Below, in pieces: positions 8,772 through 16,009 of a stretch of 34,264 nt of DNA. Position 1 is the first letter of the stretch, and the number at the start of each line of letters is the position of its first letter. Origin of the DNA: an uncultured Verrucomicrobiota bacterium (lineage in GTDB: Bacteria; Verrucomicrobiota; Verrucomicrobiia; Limisphaerales; UBA9464); the NCBI GenBank assembly GCA_903842505.1, contig CAIMMI010000248.1, positions 1-34,264 on the forward strand, in the 5' to 3' direction. Below the pieces are notes generated by a model. It did not search any database. It was not told where the DNA came from and saw only the letters and a program-made list of their open reading frames with translations. Position numbers and translations under genes: made by a program.

Positions 8772-9562
8772 AGTGGGCCGGATCAATCCAGGCCGCGGCG
8801 TGGGCGCTGTTCGTCGTTCGCACGTCGGCTGCGGAGGTTTCCGAACCGGGTGGATTGGCTGGCCTCTGGCGGATGACGAACCCGCCGGTGGGAACGGCCT
8901 GGGTCGTGGGAACGACGAATGTTCCGGGAGCTGTCCGCGTGTGCCGCGTGGTGGCGCCCGGTGCGGCCGGTGCGGGGTTGGTCCCGCTGTTTGTCGTCGA
9001 ACGGCAGGAAGTCCGCACGCTGCGCCGCCTCCCGCCCAAGGGACAGGAACAGCAGTTTGATCCGATTGCGTTCGTGCTCCCCCTGGAGACAGAGCCCGGG
9101 GTGGGTGCTGTGTCCGGTCGATGGCGGGTGGTGTCGAAGAAGGAGGACGGAGCCGTGCACCGGTTGACCTGGGAATTGGCAGCAGCGGGCAAGGGGGTGA
9201 GTGGTCGGTTTGATCCGGACACGGACTTCCGGTTCGCACATATCATGGACGGGACACTGATCGACGGCCGGCTCAGGTTCCGCGTGGAGTACATCGAGGA
9301 TCGGTATGAGGTGACCGGCGTGGCCGGGACCGACGGATGGTCCGGGACGTGGCAGCGGCCGGATGGTTCAGAGAAGGGGCAGTGGTCGGCGAAGCGGGCG
9401 CAGCCGGAGAAGGAAGTGGAGTTGCCGCCGCGTGCCGTCGCCCTGTGGGAATGGCGAAAGTCAGGCAGCCCGGAAGTCTGGTACGGCGTGGAAGGTCAGG
9501 CGCCCGAGGGCAAGGGTTGGACCCGGACAGAGCCGGCTCTCGGGCGGGTGTGGGTGCCGTGA
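8768..9562 (+). CDS. Secreted protein of unknown function, translationally coupled to recG
   Basis: A 264-residue protein starting at a GTG inside a GTGA overlap with the recG stop. The N terminus (KWAGSIQAAAWALFVVRTSAA) looks like a short signal peptide. The body is rich in Gly, Trp and beta-type segments, with VSGRFDPDTDFRF, then DGWSGTWQRPDGS, suggesting a small extracellular beta-structure. The C terminus carries VALWEWRKSGSPEVWYGVEG and ends LGRVWVP, which looks like a separate small module. I do not recognise a named family. Pairing with recG is probably positional rather than functional (inference). Confidence 0.65.
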   Translation: MKWAGSIQAAAWALFVVRTSAAEVSEPGGLAGLWRMTNPPVGTAWVVGTTNVPGAVRVCRVVAPGAAGAGLVPLFVVERQEVRTLRRLPPKGQEQQFDPIAFVLPLETEPGVGAVSGRWRVVSKKEDGAVHRLTWELAAAGKGVSGRFDPDTDFRFAHIMDGTLIDGRLRFRVEYIEDRYEVTGVAGTDGWSGTWQRPDGSEKGQWSAKRAQPEKEVELPPRAVALWEWRKSGSPEVWYGVEGQAPEGKGWTRTEPALGRVWVP

Positions 9563-9590
9563 GGGTGCGAGCCCCCGGGATCTTCCACGC

Positions 9591-9648
9591 CGGGTGGGGG
9601 CACCCGGCTACAAGCAGGGAACTGGAAACTGGCCACTGGGAACTCCCC
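9591..9648 (+). repeat. Family G unit followed by family D tract
   Basis: GGGTGGGGGCACCCGGCTACAAG (9592-9614), which resembles 13129-13152, followed by GGAACTGGAAACTGG... ending GGGAACTCCC (9617-9648). It fills most of the 114-bp gap between two convergent genes. Confidence 0.6.
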
Positions 9649-9676
9649 CCAAGCCTCCGGACGTCGGCTTCAACGC

Positions 9677-10795
9677 TCAGAATCCAAACATCCGCATCCA
9701 CCACCGGGATCCGCCGAAGATCCAGACGACGGCGCCGACCGTGAGGTAGGGACCGAACGGGATGCGGGTGGACCAGTCGCGTCGGCCGATGGCGATGAGG
9801 GTGACGCCGACGACGGCGCCGAGGAGCGAGGCCACGCTGAGGGTGAAGACGGTGGACTGCCACCCGAGGAAGGCTCCGATGGTGGCCATGAATTTCACGT
9901 CGCCGAAGCCCATCGCCTCGCGGGGTAGGATCAGTTCCGTGGCGTTGGCGGCCAGGTAGGGTTCGTCGGCGGGGACGAAGGTGTCGGGCCCGACGACGAG
10001 GGCGTCCTGGCTCAGTCGGACCTCCGCTTGCGGATAGCCGCGATCGGCGAGTTCAACGTGGGTGCCGACCATGCGGATGGTGTCGGACTTGCGGTAGAAG
10101 ATGTCGGCGAAGGGAATGTCGCGATCCGGGAGGCGGATGCCGTCCTCGTGGAAGACCACGCGGGTGCCGGGTTCGATGGGAATGCGTTCGCGTCCGAAGA
10201 GGAGTTTCCCCAACCGGACAACGCCGTAGACGACGCCGAAGCCGACGGCGATGCCGAGCGCGCTGCGCTTGAGGGCTTCCCCGACGACGAAGGTCGAGTG
10301 CAGTCCGGGCGCGAGCGGCGTGATGAGGAGTCCGGCGCCGGCACCGCCGAGGGTGATGGCGTCGGGGATAATGAAGTGTTCGAAGTCGATGAAGGTGGCG
10401 ACGACGAACAGCGAGAACAGGACGCAGAGGGCAAGGGCGGTGGCCGGGTCATTGTGGCCAAACGTGAGCCAGCAGAGGACGAACAGCGCGCCGGTGAGGA
10501 CTTCGACGGCGAGGTACCGGGGCGAGATGGGGGCGCGGCAGGAACGGCATTTCCCGAGCAGCCAGATCCAGGTGATGACCGGGATGTTGAGATACCAGGG
10601 AATCGAGTAGCGGCAGTGCGGGCAGTGCGAGGGCGGGTTGACGACCGACTGGTCGAGCGGCATCCGATGGATGCACACGTTGAGGAAGCTGCCGACGAAC
10701 GAGCCGAGGATGGCGATGACGATCGTCCAGAAATGGAACGGCATGCCGAACAGGCTGGGGTGGGCGAGCCACCATTCGACGAAGCGCGGGTTCAT
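9677..10795 (-). CDS. pilD: Prepilin peptidase / N-methyltransferase (PilD family) with large insertion
   Basis: A 372-residue polytopic aspartic protease that cleaves type IV prepilins and pseudopilins and N-methylates the new N terminus. The first hydrophobic segment contains GSFVGSFLNVCIHRMP. A cytoplasmic zinc-type loop holds Cys58, Cys61, Cys83 and Cys86 (CPHC and CRSC). The two catalytic aspartates are Asp137 in FIDFEHFIIPD and Asp299 in GFGDVKFM. They are about 160 residues apart, against roughly 60 in well-known members, because a soluble segment of about 90 residues (about 202-293, containing EPGTRVVFHEDG) is inserted. ATG 10795 forms an ATGA overlap with the aroE stop, and the longer open frame upstream is antisense noise. 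The insertion may be a lineage trait. Confidence 0.92.
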   Translation of the reverse strand: MNPRFVEWWLAHPSLFGMPFHFWTIVIAILGSFVGSFLNVCIHRMPLDQSVVNPPSHCPHCRYSIPWYLNIPVITWIWLLGKCRSCRAPISPRYLAVEVLTGALFVLCWLTFGHNDPATALALCVLFSLFVVATFIDFEHFIIPDAITLGGAGAGLLITPLAPGLHSTFVVGEALKRSALGIAVGFGVVYGVVRLGKLLFGRERIPIEPGTRVVFHEDGIRLPDRDIPFADIFYRKSDTIRMVGTHVELADRGYPQAEVRLSQDALVVGPDTFVPADEPYLAANATELILPREAMGFGDVKFMATIGAFLGWQSTVFTLSVASLLGAVVGVTLIAIGRRDWSTRIPFGPYLTVGAVVWIFGGSRWWMRMFGF

Positions 10796-11709
10796 CCGTA
10801 GATCTCCCGTTCGAGGGCGTTGCGCATGACGTCGCGTGGGGCGTATTGGCCCGACCACAGGTCGAGGGCGGCGGCTCCCTGGTGCAGCAGCATGCCCAGA
10901 CCGTTCGCGGTGCGGCATCCGGCCTCGCGCGCGGCGGCCAGCAGCGGGGTCTCGTGCGGTCGGTAGATCATGTCGTAGACGCAGTCGGCGCCGTTGAGCG
11001 GGAACCGGGTGACGTCGATGGGCAGCGGATCGGTCGGCTTCAGGCCCGCCGAGGTCGCGTTGAGGATGATCTCAACGGAGGAATCCGGATAGCCGGCCTG
11101 GGCGTGGACGGCGGGGAAACGCTCGGTGATTTCGTCGGCGAGTTCCTGAGCCTTGGATTCGGTTCGGTTGACCAGGAACAGTTCGCCGATGCCTTCGTCG
11201 GCCAGTCGCAAGGCCGCCGCCCGTGCCGCACCGCCGGCCCCGAGGAGGAGGATGCGGGCGCCGCGGGGTTCGATGGCGAGGTCCTCGGTCAGGGATCGGA
11301 CGATGGCATCGGCGTCGGTGTTGTATCCGCGGCTGCGGATCGGGCCGGTCGGATGATCCAATTGACCGATGGGACGCCACTCGCCGGAGCCGTCCTGGGC
11401 TTCGAAGACGATGGTGTTTACGGCGCCCCAGGTGCGGGCGGATTCGTCGAGTTCATCGACGAGATCCATGGCCAGCAGCTTGTGGGGGACGGTGAGGTTG
11501 AGACCGACGAAGTGCATGGCCTTCGCCCCGGCGATGGCCGCGGCGAGGTCGGTCGGAGCCACCTCACAGGCCAGATACCGCCAGTCCAGTCCAAGGGCGG
11601 CAATGCCCGCGTTCTGCATCGCCGGCGAGGCGGAATGATGGATCGGCTGACCGTAGACGGCCACGAGGCGCGTACGGGAGCCGACCGGACGAGGATGGAC
11701 GGACGACAT
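10792..11709 (-). CDS. aroE: Shikimate dehydrogenase
   Basis: A 305-residue NADP-dependent enzyme that reduces 3-dehydroshikimate to shikimate in aromatic amino acid synthesis. Substrate-binding motif HSASPAMQNAG (Ser26, Ser28), GLNLTVPHK with catalytic Lys77, and GYNTDADA with Asp132 are all present, followed by the nucleotide-binding LLLGAGGAARA and NRTESKA, and a C-terminal NGLGMLLHQGA. It is slightly longer than the usual 270-290 residues. The frame stays open upstream to 12021, but that part is intergenic repeat DNA; ATG 11709 (MSSVHPRP) fits the family. The stop overlaps the prepilin peptidase start (ATGA). Confidence 0.93.
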   Translation of the reverse strand: MSSVHPRPVGSRTRLVAVYGQPIHHSASPAMQNAGIAALGLDWRYLACEVAPTDLAAAIAGAKAMHFVGLNLTVPHKLLAMDLVDELDESARTWGAVNTIVFEAQDGSGEWRPIGQLDHPTGPIRSRGYNTDADAIVRSLTEDLAIEPRGARILLLGAGGAARAAALRLADEGIGELFLVNRTESKAQELADEITERFPAVHAQAGYPDSSVEIILNATSAGLKPTDPLPIDVTRFPLNGADCVYDMIYRPHETPLLAAAREAGCRTANGLGMLLHQGAAALDLWSGQYAPRDVMRNALEREIYG

Positions 11710-11745
11710 GCGGGCGGAGGTTAAGAGGATGCCGGGCGGATGAGA

Positions 11746-11777
11746 AGTTCCCAGTCGCCAGTTCCCAGATGCCAGAT
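11746..11777 (-). repeat. Family D repeat, inverted copy
   Basis: GTTCCCAGTCGCCAGTTCCC followed by AGATGCCAG is the reverse complement of the CTGGCGACTGGGAAC tracts seen at 26284-26350 and 9617-9648. It begins the 426-bp repeat mosaic between aroE and the AraC gene. Confidence 0.65.
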
Positions 11778-11815
11778 CAGTCCGCCCCCACCGGGTGTGG
11801 AGGGTACGGCGAGGG

Positions 11816-11916
11816 TCGTACTCGAAGCGATGGGTTGGCGTGTGAGGGTTGGGAGTTTGGCGGTGTTCGAGTACGAGTACCGCCCTGCGGGCTGAGTACG
11901 AGTACGAGTACGAGGG
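11816..11916 (+). repeat. Family A REP-like hairpin with GAGTAC hexamers and inverted half-copy
   Basis: At 11866-11916 GAGTAC hexamers flank a GC hairpin, GTAC-C-GCCC-TGC-GGGC-TGA-GTAC (11877-11899). An inverted fragment TCGTACTCGAA (11816-11826) is the exact complement of TTCGAGTACGA at 11866-11876. Almost the same core occurs at 28777-28810 and 33844-33891. Confidence 0.85.
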
Positions 11917-11931
11917 AGTGAAGGCGCGGAG

Positions 11932-12000
11932 CGGTTCGACGGAGTCTCGCCCCACCCCGCTGGAATCAACCCTTGGTGGGGCGAGTGTCCTCACGAGCCG
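11932..12000 (+). repeat. Family B arms in tail-to-tail order
   Basis: Left arm, reverse orientation, at 11932-11956 (CGGTTCGACGGAGTC through CTCGCCCCACC); 18-base spacer; right arm, reverse orientation, at 11975-12000 (GGTGGGGCGAGTGTCC through CACGAGCCG). In the full element at 26177-26236 the arms are joined the other way round, by their CGAGCCG ends. Confidence 0.8.
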
Positions 12001-12004
12001 TGGA

Positions 12005-12090
12005 GGAGTCCCAGGTTTCAAGATTCGGCCTTGAAACTTGAAACTTCAAACTTGGGACTTCCGCCCGGCTCGACGGAGTCTCGCCCAACG
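12005..12090 (+). repeat. Inverted family C pair continuing into a family B arm
   Basis: GGAGTCCCAGGTTTCAAG (12005-12022) is an inverted family C tract. After six bases a direct tract CCTTGAAACTTGAAAC... TTGGGACTTCC (12029-12062) runs into a family B left arm CGGCTCGACGGAGTCTCGCC (12066-12090). The 62 bases 12029-12090 differ from 19114-19175 at only three positions by eye. Confidence 0.85.
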
Positions 12091-12135
12091 CGGATCGGGG
12101 GCGGGCGGTTTACAGGAAGGGGAACACGGGGCAGG

Positions 12136-13035
12136 GTGCGGCGGTTGAGCGCTGCCATCAAATCGCCGGAGTTGGTTGAGACGCATCGGGTGGGGCCGCG
12201 GACGCGGGAATGGATCGTCCGCGCGTCCGAGTGTCCGGCCTTGGTGCCGTTGAACATCGCGCACGTCGGGTTTGCGGATGCGGCGGTGCCGTACACGATG
12301 GTGCGGACGGACCTGGCGGGGACGTACTTTCTGGCGTGCTTTGGAGGCGAAGGGCGGATCCTGCTGGATGGACGGTGGAAGCGGTGTACGGCCGGTTTGG
12401 CGTGCATGGCGCCCCCGCATGCGCTGCACGCGTTCCATGCGATTCCCGGGAAGCGCTGGTCGTTTGCCTGGGTCCGTTTCGATGCGGCGGCGGGCAAGGG
12501 GCCGCTGGGAACGGCCAGCGCTCCAGTGCTGGCGAAGTTTCATTGCGAGGCGGTGGCGTCGGCGGTGCAGGGCCTCTACCACGAGCAACAGGGCGAGGCG
12601 CAGCCGGCTGCGTTGCATCAATGGGCGGAACTCATCCACAGCTACGTGCTGAGGTTTGCCCAGCCGTGGCATGTCGAGGACCGGTTGACCCAGCTCTGGG
12701 ATGCCGTCGCCGCGGCGCCGGGGGAACCGTGGAACCTGACCGAGCTCAGCCGACGGGTGCACTGCAGCGGGGAACATCTGCGTCGGTTGTGCCGGCGTCA
12801 GTTGGGGCGCTCGCCCATGGAACAGGTGACCCACCTGAGGATCCGCCACGCCGCGGCACTCCTGATCGAGACCGATCTGAAGCTGGAGGCGATTGCGGAC
12901 GCAGTGGGCTATGCGAATCCGTTCGTGTTCTCGAACACGTTCAAGAAGTGGACCGGTTGGCGACCGAGCGAATACCGGCTTCGGCCCGATGGAGGCCGGC
13001 TGGGAAGGGTGGGCAAAGGGCGGGGCGTATCGTGA
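12136..13035 (+). CDS. AraC-family transcriptional regulator
   Basis: A 299-residue DNA-binding regulator. The N-terminal two thirds resemble an AraC-type cupin sensor domain (around TYFLACFGGEGRILLDGRW and MAPPHALHAFHA). The C-terminal third has the paired helix-turn-helix unit: NLTELSRRVHCSGEHLRRLC, then PMEQVTHLRIRHAAALLIET, and the signature IADAVGYANPFVFSNTFKKW with GWRPSEYR. The frame is open from 12031, but those codons lie in repeat DNA. No ATG is available near the domain start, so GTG 12136, preceded by a GGAAGGGG about 15 bases upstream, is chosen. Ligand and targets are unknown. The neighbouring gene downstream is a secreted lactonase-like protein, which may or may not be a target. 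Confidence 0.85.
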   Translation: MRRLSAAIKSPELVETHRVGPRTREWIVRASECPALVPLNIAHVGFADAAVPYTMVRTDLAGTYFLACFGGEGRILLDGRWKRCTAGLACMAPPHALHAFHAIPGKRWSFAWVRFDAAAGKGPLGTASAPVLAKFHCEAVASAVQGLYHEQQGEAQPAALHQWAELIHSYVLRFAQPWHVEDRLTQLWDAVAAAPGEPWNLTELSRRVHCSGEHLRRLCRRQLGRSPMEQVTHLRIRHAAALLIETDLKLEAIADAVGYANPFVFSNTFKKWTGWRPSEYRLRPDGGRLGRVGKGRGVS

Positions 13036-13054
13036 CGCTGCCCCCGGGAAAGCC

Positions 13055-13252
13055 GGTGGGGCGAGACTCTGTCGAGCCGTTTCAGGATCGGCTCGTGGGG
13101 ACACTCCCCGGCGTCGATGGTGAAGCGCCGCGTGGGGGCACGCGGCCTACAAGAGGGGGTTGAACCCGCCCGCCCGCTGGCCGGTCCTCGCATGTAAGAC
13201 TCTCGCCCCACCGGAGGGTCAAAACGGGAATCTTCAAACTTGGAACTCCCCG
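13055..13252 (+). repeat. Repeat cluster: family B element, family G unit, family B/C remnants
   Basis: A nearly full family B element at 13055-13110 (GGTGGGGCGAGACTC... CGAGCCGTTTCAGGATCGGC, with a degenerate right end), a family G unit at 13129-13152 (GTGGGGGCACGCGGCCTAC), a partial B arm GACTCTCGCCCCACC (13198-13212), and a short C tract CTTCAAACTTGGAACTCC (13231-13248). Together they fill the 239-bp gap between the AraC and lactonase genes. Confidence 0.75.
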
Positions 13253-13274
13253 CCCGACCGGGTCCCATGGGTCC

Positions 13275-14426
13275 ATGTTTCCACCGATCCGTTCCCGTTG
13301 GTTCTCGATGTTGTGCGCGATGGCCCTGCCGATGAGCGGGGCATTGGCGGAGAGTTATCTGGTGTACGTGGGCACGTACACGGGGCCGAAGAGCAAGGGT
13401 ATCCACGCCTATCGGGCCGATGTGTCGGGTGGGATCATCGAGGAGTTGGGCCTGGTTGCCGAGACGCCGAATCCCACCTTCCTCGCGCTGCATCCAAACG
13501 GCCGATACCTGTACGCCGCGAACGAAGTGGGAGAGTTCGGCGGCAAGAAGGGTGGGGCGGTGACGGGATACGAGATTGATGTGGCGACCGGGAAGTTGCG
13601 GGAGTTGAACCATGCCTCGACGGTCGGCGGCGGGCCCTGCCATCTGGTGGTGGATCGCGCGGGCCGGCAGGTGTTGGTGGCGAACTACGGCGGCGGAAGC
13701 GTTGCGTCACTGCCGCTGGATGCTTCGGGCCGGTTGGGTGAGGCCTCGGCGTTCCACCAGCACCAGGGATCGTCGGTGAACCCGGCGCGGCAGAAGGAAC
13801 CGCATGGGCATTCGATCAACGTTTCGCCCGACAACCGCTTTGCCTTCGCTGCGGACCTGGGAACGGACCGGGTGTACGTGTATCCGCTCGATCCATCCCG
13901 TGGCCTCTCGTCTCCGGCATTGGCCAGTTCGCCGGCGCTTCCGGCTGGATCAGGACCGCGCCATCTGGCGTTCCATCCGTCCGGCAAGTTCGTCTACGTC
14001 ATCAACGAACTCCTCTCGACGATCTCGGTCTTCACGTACAAGGCCTCGGATGGCTCGATGACGCCGTTGCAGACGGTGGGGACGTTGCCGCAAGGCTTCC
14101 AGGGTTCGAGCACGACGGCGGAGGTCGTGGTGCATCCGAGTGGGCGGTTCGTCTACGGCTCGAACCGGGGCCACGACAGCGTGGCGATCTTCTCGGTCGA
14201 TCCTTCGACCGGACGCCTGACCCCGGCCGGACATGAGCTGACCGGCGGGAAGACGCCGCGCAACTTCAACTTCGATCCCTCCGGCCGCACGATGTGGGCC
14301 GCGAACCAATCGACGGACAACATCGTCGTGTTCCGGGTCGATACCGAGACGGGGCTATTGCGACGGACCGGTCAGGAAATGAAGGTTGGGGCGCCGGTCT
14401 GCGTGAAGTTCCTGAAGGTGCCGTGA
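13275..14426 (+). CDS. Secreted lactonase-family seven-bladed propeller (6-phosphogluconolactonase-like)
   Basis: A 383-residue protein with a signal peptide (SMLCAMALPMSGALA, cleavage near residue 25), then YLVYVGTYTG, the opening motif of the lactonase/Pgl propeller family (PF10282 type). Repeated blades carry PNPTFLALHPNGRYLYAANE, GPCHLVVDRAGRQVLVANYG, HGHSINVSPDNRFAFAADLG and GPRHLAFHPSGKFVYVINE, ending RNFNFDPSGRTMWAANQ. E. coli Pgl of this fold hydrolyses 6-phosphogluconolactone in the cytosol. The export signal here makes that role unlikely, and a periplasmic lactone or sugar-derived substrate is more plausible (inference). Confidence 0.88.
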   Translation: MFPPIRSRWFSMLCAMALPMSGALAESYLVYVGTYTGPKSKGIHAYRADVSGGIIEELGLVAETPNPTFLALHPNGRYLYAANEVGEFGGKKGGAVTGYEIDVATGKLRELNHASTVGGGPCHLVVDRAGRQVLVANYGGGSVASLPLDASGRLGEASAFHQHQGSSVNPARQKEPHGHSINVSPDNRFAFAADLGTDRVYVYPLDPSRGLSSPALASSPALPAGSGPRHLAFHPSGKFVYVINELLSTISVFTYKASDGSMTPLQTVGTLPQGFQGSSTTAEVVVHPSGRFVYGSNRGHDSVAIFSVDPSTGRLTPAGHELTGGKTPRNFNFDPSGRTMWAANQSTDNIVVFRVDTETGLLRRTGQEMKVGAPVCVKFLKVP

Positions 14427-14460
14427 GGCAAATCTTCTGCGGTTGGGAGAGGAATCGAAG

Positions 14461-14582
14461 GGTTCACGCGGAGTCGCGGAGCCGCGGAGAAGGTCCGGCA
14501 GTCGAGAAGCCAGGTGAGTCGTCGTCCGCGTCGAGGAGGTCACTCGGGTTCTCCCTCCGCGTCACCGCGTCCTCCGCGTGAG
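14461..14582 (+). repeat. Family E repeats (CGCGGAG heptamer tracts), direct then inverted
   Basis: GGTTCACGCGGAGTCGCGGA continuing to 14493 is a direct tract. GGGTTCTCCCTCCGCG... CCTCCGCGTGAG (14546-14582) is an inverted tract. The direct tract is identical over 33 bases to 15493-15525. Confidence 0.85.
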
Positions 14583-14602
14583 GTTTTCTGGGAATGGGCC
14601 CG

Positions 14603-14890
14603 TCAGGCCCGGCAGCCGGATTGGAGCCGAGGGAGACGTCGGAGCAGGCTCGGAATCGTTGCGGGCGCGCGTCGATCGGTGGCGGGTGACCCGGTCAAGA
14701 CCGTCAGGGGCGACGAACCGGACCAGAGGCCGGCGCTCATGCGCAGCATGGTGCGCGGGCCGCCGGCGGTTTCGATGATGACGGTCCCGAGGATGGCCAC
14801 CAGCAGCAGGAAGAGGGCGGCCTCGGCGCCGCGGGTGTCGACCTTCATGGATTGGGACGAGGTGCGGGACGATTGGCGCGTGGCGTTCAT
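14603..14890 (-). CDS. Small putative single-pass membrane protein
   Basis: A 95-residue open frame from ATG 14890. The N terminus is polar and Ser/Arg-rich (MNATRQSSRTSSQSMKVDTR), followed by one strongly hydrophobic helix EAALFLLLVAILGTVIIETAG (residues about 22-42) and a basic tail ending RLLRRLPRLQSGCRA. The clean membrane helix in this frame is the main support. No family is recognised and no good ribosome-binding site is seen. The C-terminal half could be non-coding read-through. Confidence 0.4.
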   Translation of the reverse strand: MNATRQSSRTSSQSMKVDTRGAEAALFLLLVAILGTVIIETAGGPRTMLRMSAGLWSGSSPLTVLTGSPATDRRAPATIPSLLRRLPRLQSGCRA

Positions 14891-14959
14891 GGGCGGTTCC
14901 GGTTCGATGTCTGCCGGGTGCAATGCAGCGGGCGTGCCAGTCTGGCAATGATGGTGGAG

Positions 14960-15010
14960 AGTCTTTACGATTTAATTAAAGCTCTAAAGATCAGGTGCTT
15001 ATGATGGTGA
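14960..15010. other. AT-rich island in otherwise GC-rich DNA
   Basis: ACGATTTAATTAAAGCTCTAA and nearby bases form the most AT-rich short stretch in this part of the window, with TATGAT at 15000-15005. It could hold promoters for the small minus-strand gene ending at 14603 or for the plus-strand gene starting at 15139. No convincing -35 box is seen. Confidence 0.3.
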
Positions 15011-15138
15011 TTGCTCGCCCGCTTGGTCGGAGGATTCGGATCCGGCAGCTGGCTTTTTTTCCAAGGTCGGGATCGGGCGTCCCGAAACTGGGACGACCCC
15101 GGTGAAAGATCGGGGGTGCCGGCGTCGGAGTGGATGCC

Positions 15139-15461
15139 ATGGAGATCCGTGCGAGCAGGATGGGAATGATCGGCTGGGCGGTGGTGGCCGGGATGATCAG
15201 CGGGGCGAACGCAGCTTCGGCCGGGGCGTTGGCGGTGGGGTGGCTGCCGGAACGAGGGCCGGAACTCCGTTGGACCGACGCCGGCGAGGTTCTGGAGAGT
15301 GCGGGTGCCTTGGCCGGGCCGTAGCAATTCCCACCTTCAACTGGGCCGATGCGCCGACGTCGCCTCCGGTGCCTCAGGGAACGTTGGAGAACGTCGTGGC
15401 CACCGACCGTGCCGGGCGACCGAGGGTGGGAACGGCGGTGGTCGGGGCGCTGCTGCCGTGA
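15139..15461 (+). pseudogene. Frameshifted gene for a small secreted protein
   Basis: ATG 15139 has GGAG eight bases upstream and begins MEIRASRMGMIGWAVVAGMI, a plausible signal peptide ending near ANAASA. The frame then reads GALAVGWLPERGPELRW and stops at 15324. A different plus frame continues with protein-like sequence from about 15311 (AVAIPTFNWADAPTSPP, then TLENVVATDRAGRPRVG) to a stop at 15459-15461. One inserted or two missing bases near 15305-15320 would join them into a protein of about 107 residues. This may be a decayed gene or a sequencing error. No family is recognised. Confidence 0.45.
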
Positions 15462-15492
15462 GTGGGTGGGAACACGGTTGGGAACACGGGAT

Positions 15493-15525
15493 GGTTCACG
15501 CGGAGTCGCGGAGCCGCGGAGAAGG
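15493..15525 (+). repeat. Family E repeat, second exact copy
   Basis: Identical over 33 bases to 14461-14493, one kilobase away. It lies just downstream of the 3' end of the minus-strand gene at 15538-15945. Confidence 0.85.
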
Positions 15526-15537
15526 AGTTGGTCCGAG

Positions 15538-15945
15538 CTATTCCCGGGGCGGATTCCTGATGGCTGTCGCCAGGTGCAATTTGATCGAGAGGCGGGGACG
15601 CTCCCGCGGACCACTTCCGGCTGCGAGCGCCAGTCGGAGCTTCGGGGATTCCGAGACCAAACGTTCGCGTGCTGCCATGGAATAGTCGGAGGGCACAGCA
15701 TAGGCGCGCACATCCTGTCCCTCGCCGAGGTAGGATGGACCGACCTCCAACAAAGTGATCTCGCCCAGTTCGGCAATCTTCTGCCGCCACTCCGATGCCC
15801 AGAACTCGTCCCGCCAAGAGAACCAGAGCCTCGCCTCCTCCAGGCCGGGCACACCCTCCAAAGCCGTGGAAATCGCCTGGGCTCCCCAAGGATAGGTGAA
15901 CCCTTCCGGCAAGCGGTCCTTCGATGCGGTTGGGATCAGGGGCAT
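15538..15945 (-). CDS. Conserved-looking hypothetical protein
   Basis: A 135-residue soluble protein starting MPLIPTASKDRLPEGFTYPWGAQ, followed by ISTALEGVPGLEEARLWFSW, and later LGEITLLEVGPSYLG. Composition is balanced and has none of the Arg/Pro excess of the antisense frames in this window, which argues that it is a real gene. No signal peptide or membrane segment is seen. I do not recognise the family. It stands alone between two repeat-bearing gaps. Confidence 0.65.
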   Translation of the reverse strand: MPLIPTASKDRLPEGFTYPWGAQAISTALEGVPGLEEARLWFSWRDEFWASEWRQKIAELGEITLLEVGPSYLGEGQDVRAYAVPSDYSMAARERLVSESPKLRLALAAGSGPRERPRLSIKLHLATAIRNPPRE

Positions 15946-16009
15946 GCGGACGACTTAGCGGGCCGGTGGTGTGCAGGCGAACCTCAAGGGGCGGGATGAT
16001 CGGCCAGGC

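Noticed and set aside
5304-9239. A 1311-codon open frame on the minus strand opposite dgt and recG
   Set aside because: It is antisense to two well-conserved genes and its translation is dominated by Arg, His, Pro and Leu, as expected from GC-rich codons read backwards. No domain is visible.
11866-12090. Possible CRISPR array
   Set aside because: Repeats here are of different families, differ in length, are partly inverted, and have no regular spacers. No cas gene is present.
15040-15062. GCCAGCTGCC-like stem before a run of T as a terminator
   Set aside because: GGCAGCTGGCTTTTTTT has a T run but only a short self-complementary CAGCTG core, and no gene on that strand ends just upstream.
14991-15854. 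A long minus-strand open frame across the sparse region
   Set aside because: It crosses the repeat at 15493-15525 and overlaps the better-supported hypothetical gene at 15538-15945 in another frame. Its composition is Arg/Pro/Ser-rich with no motif.
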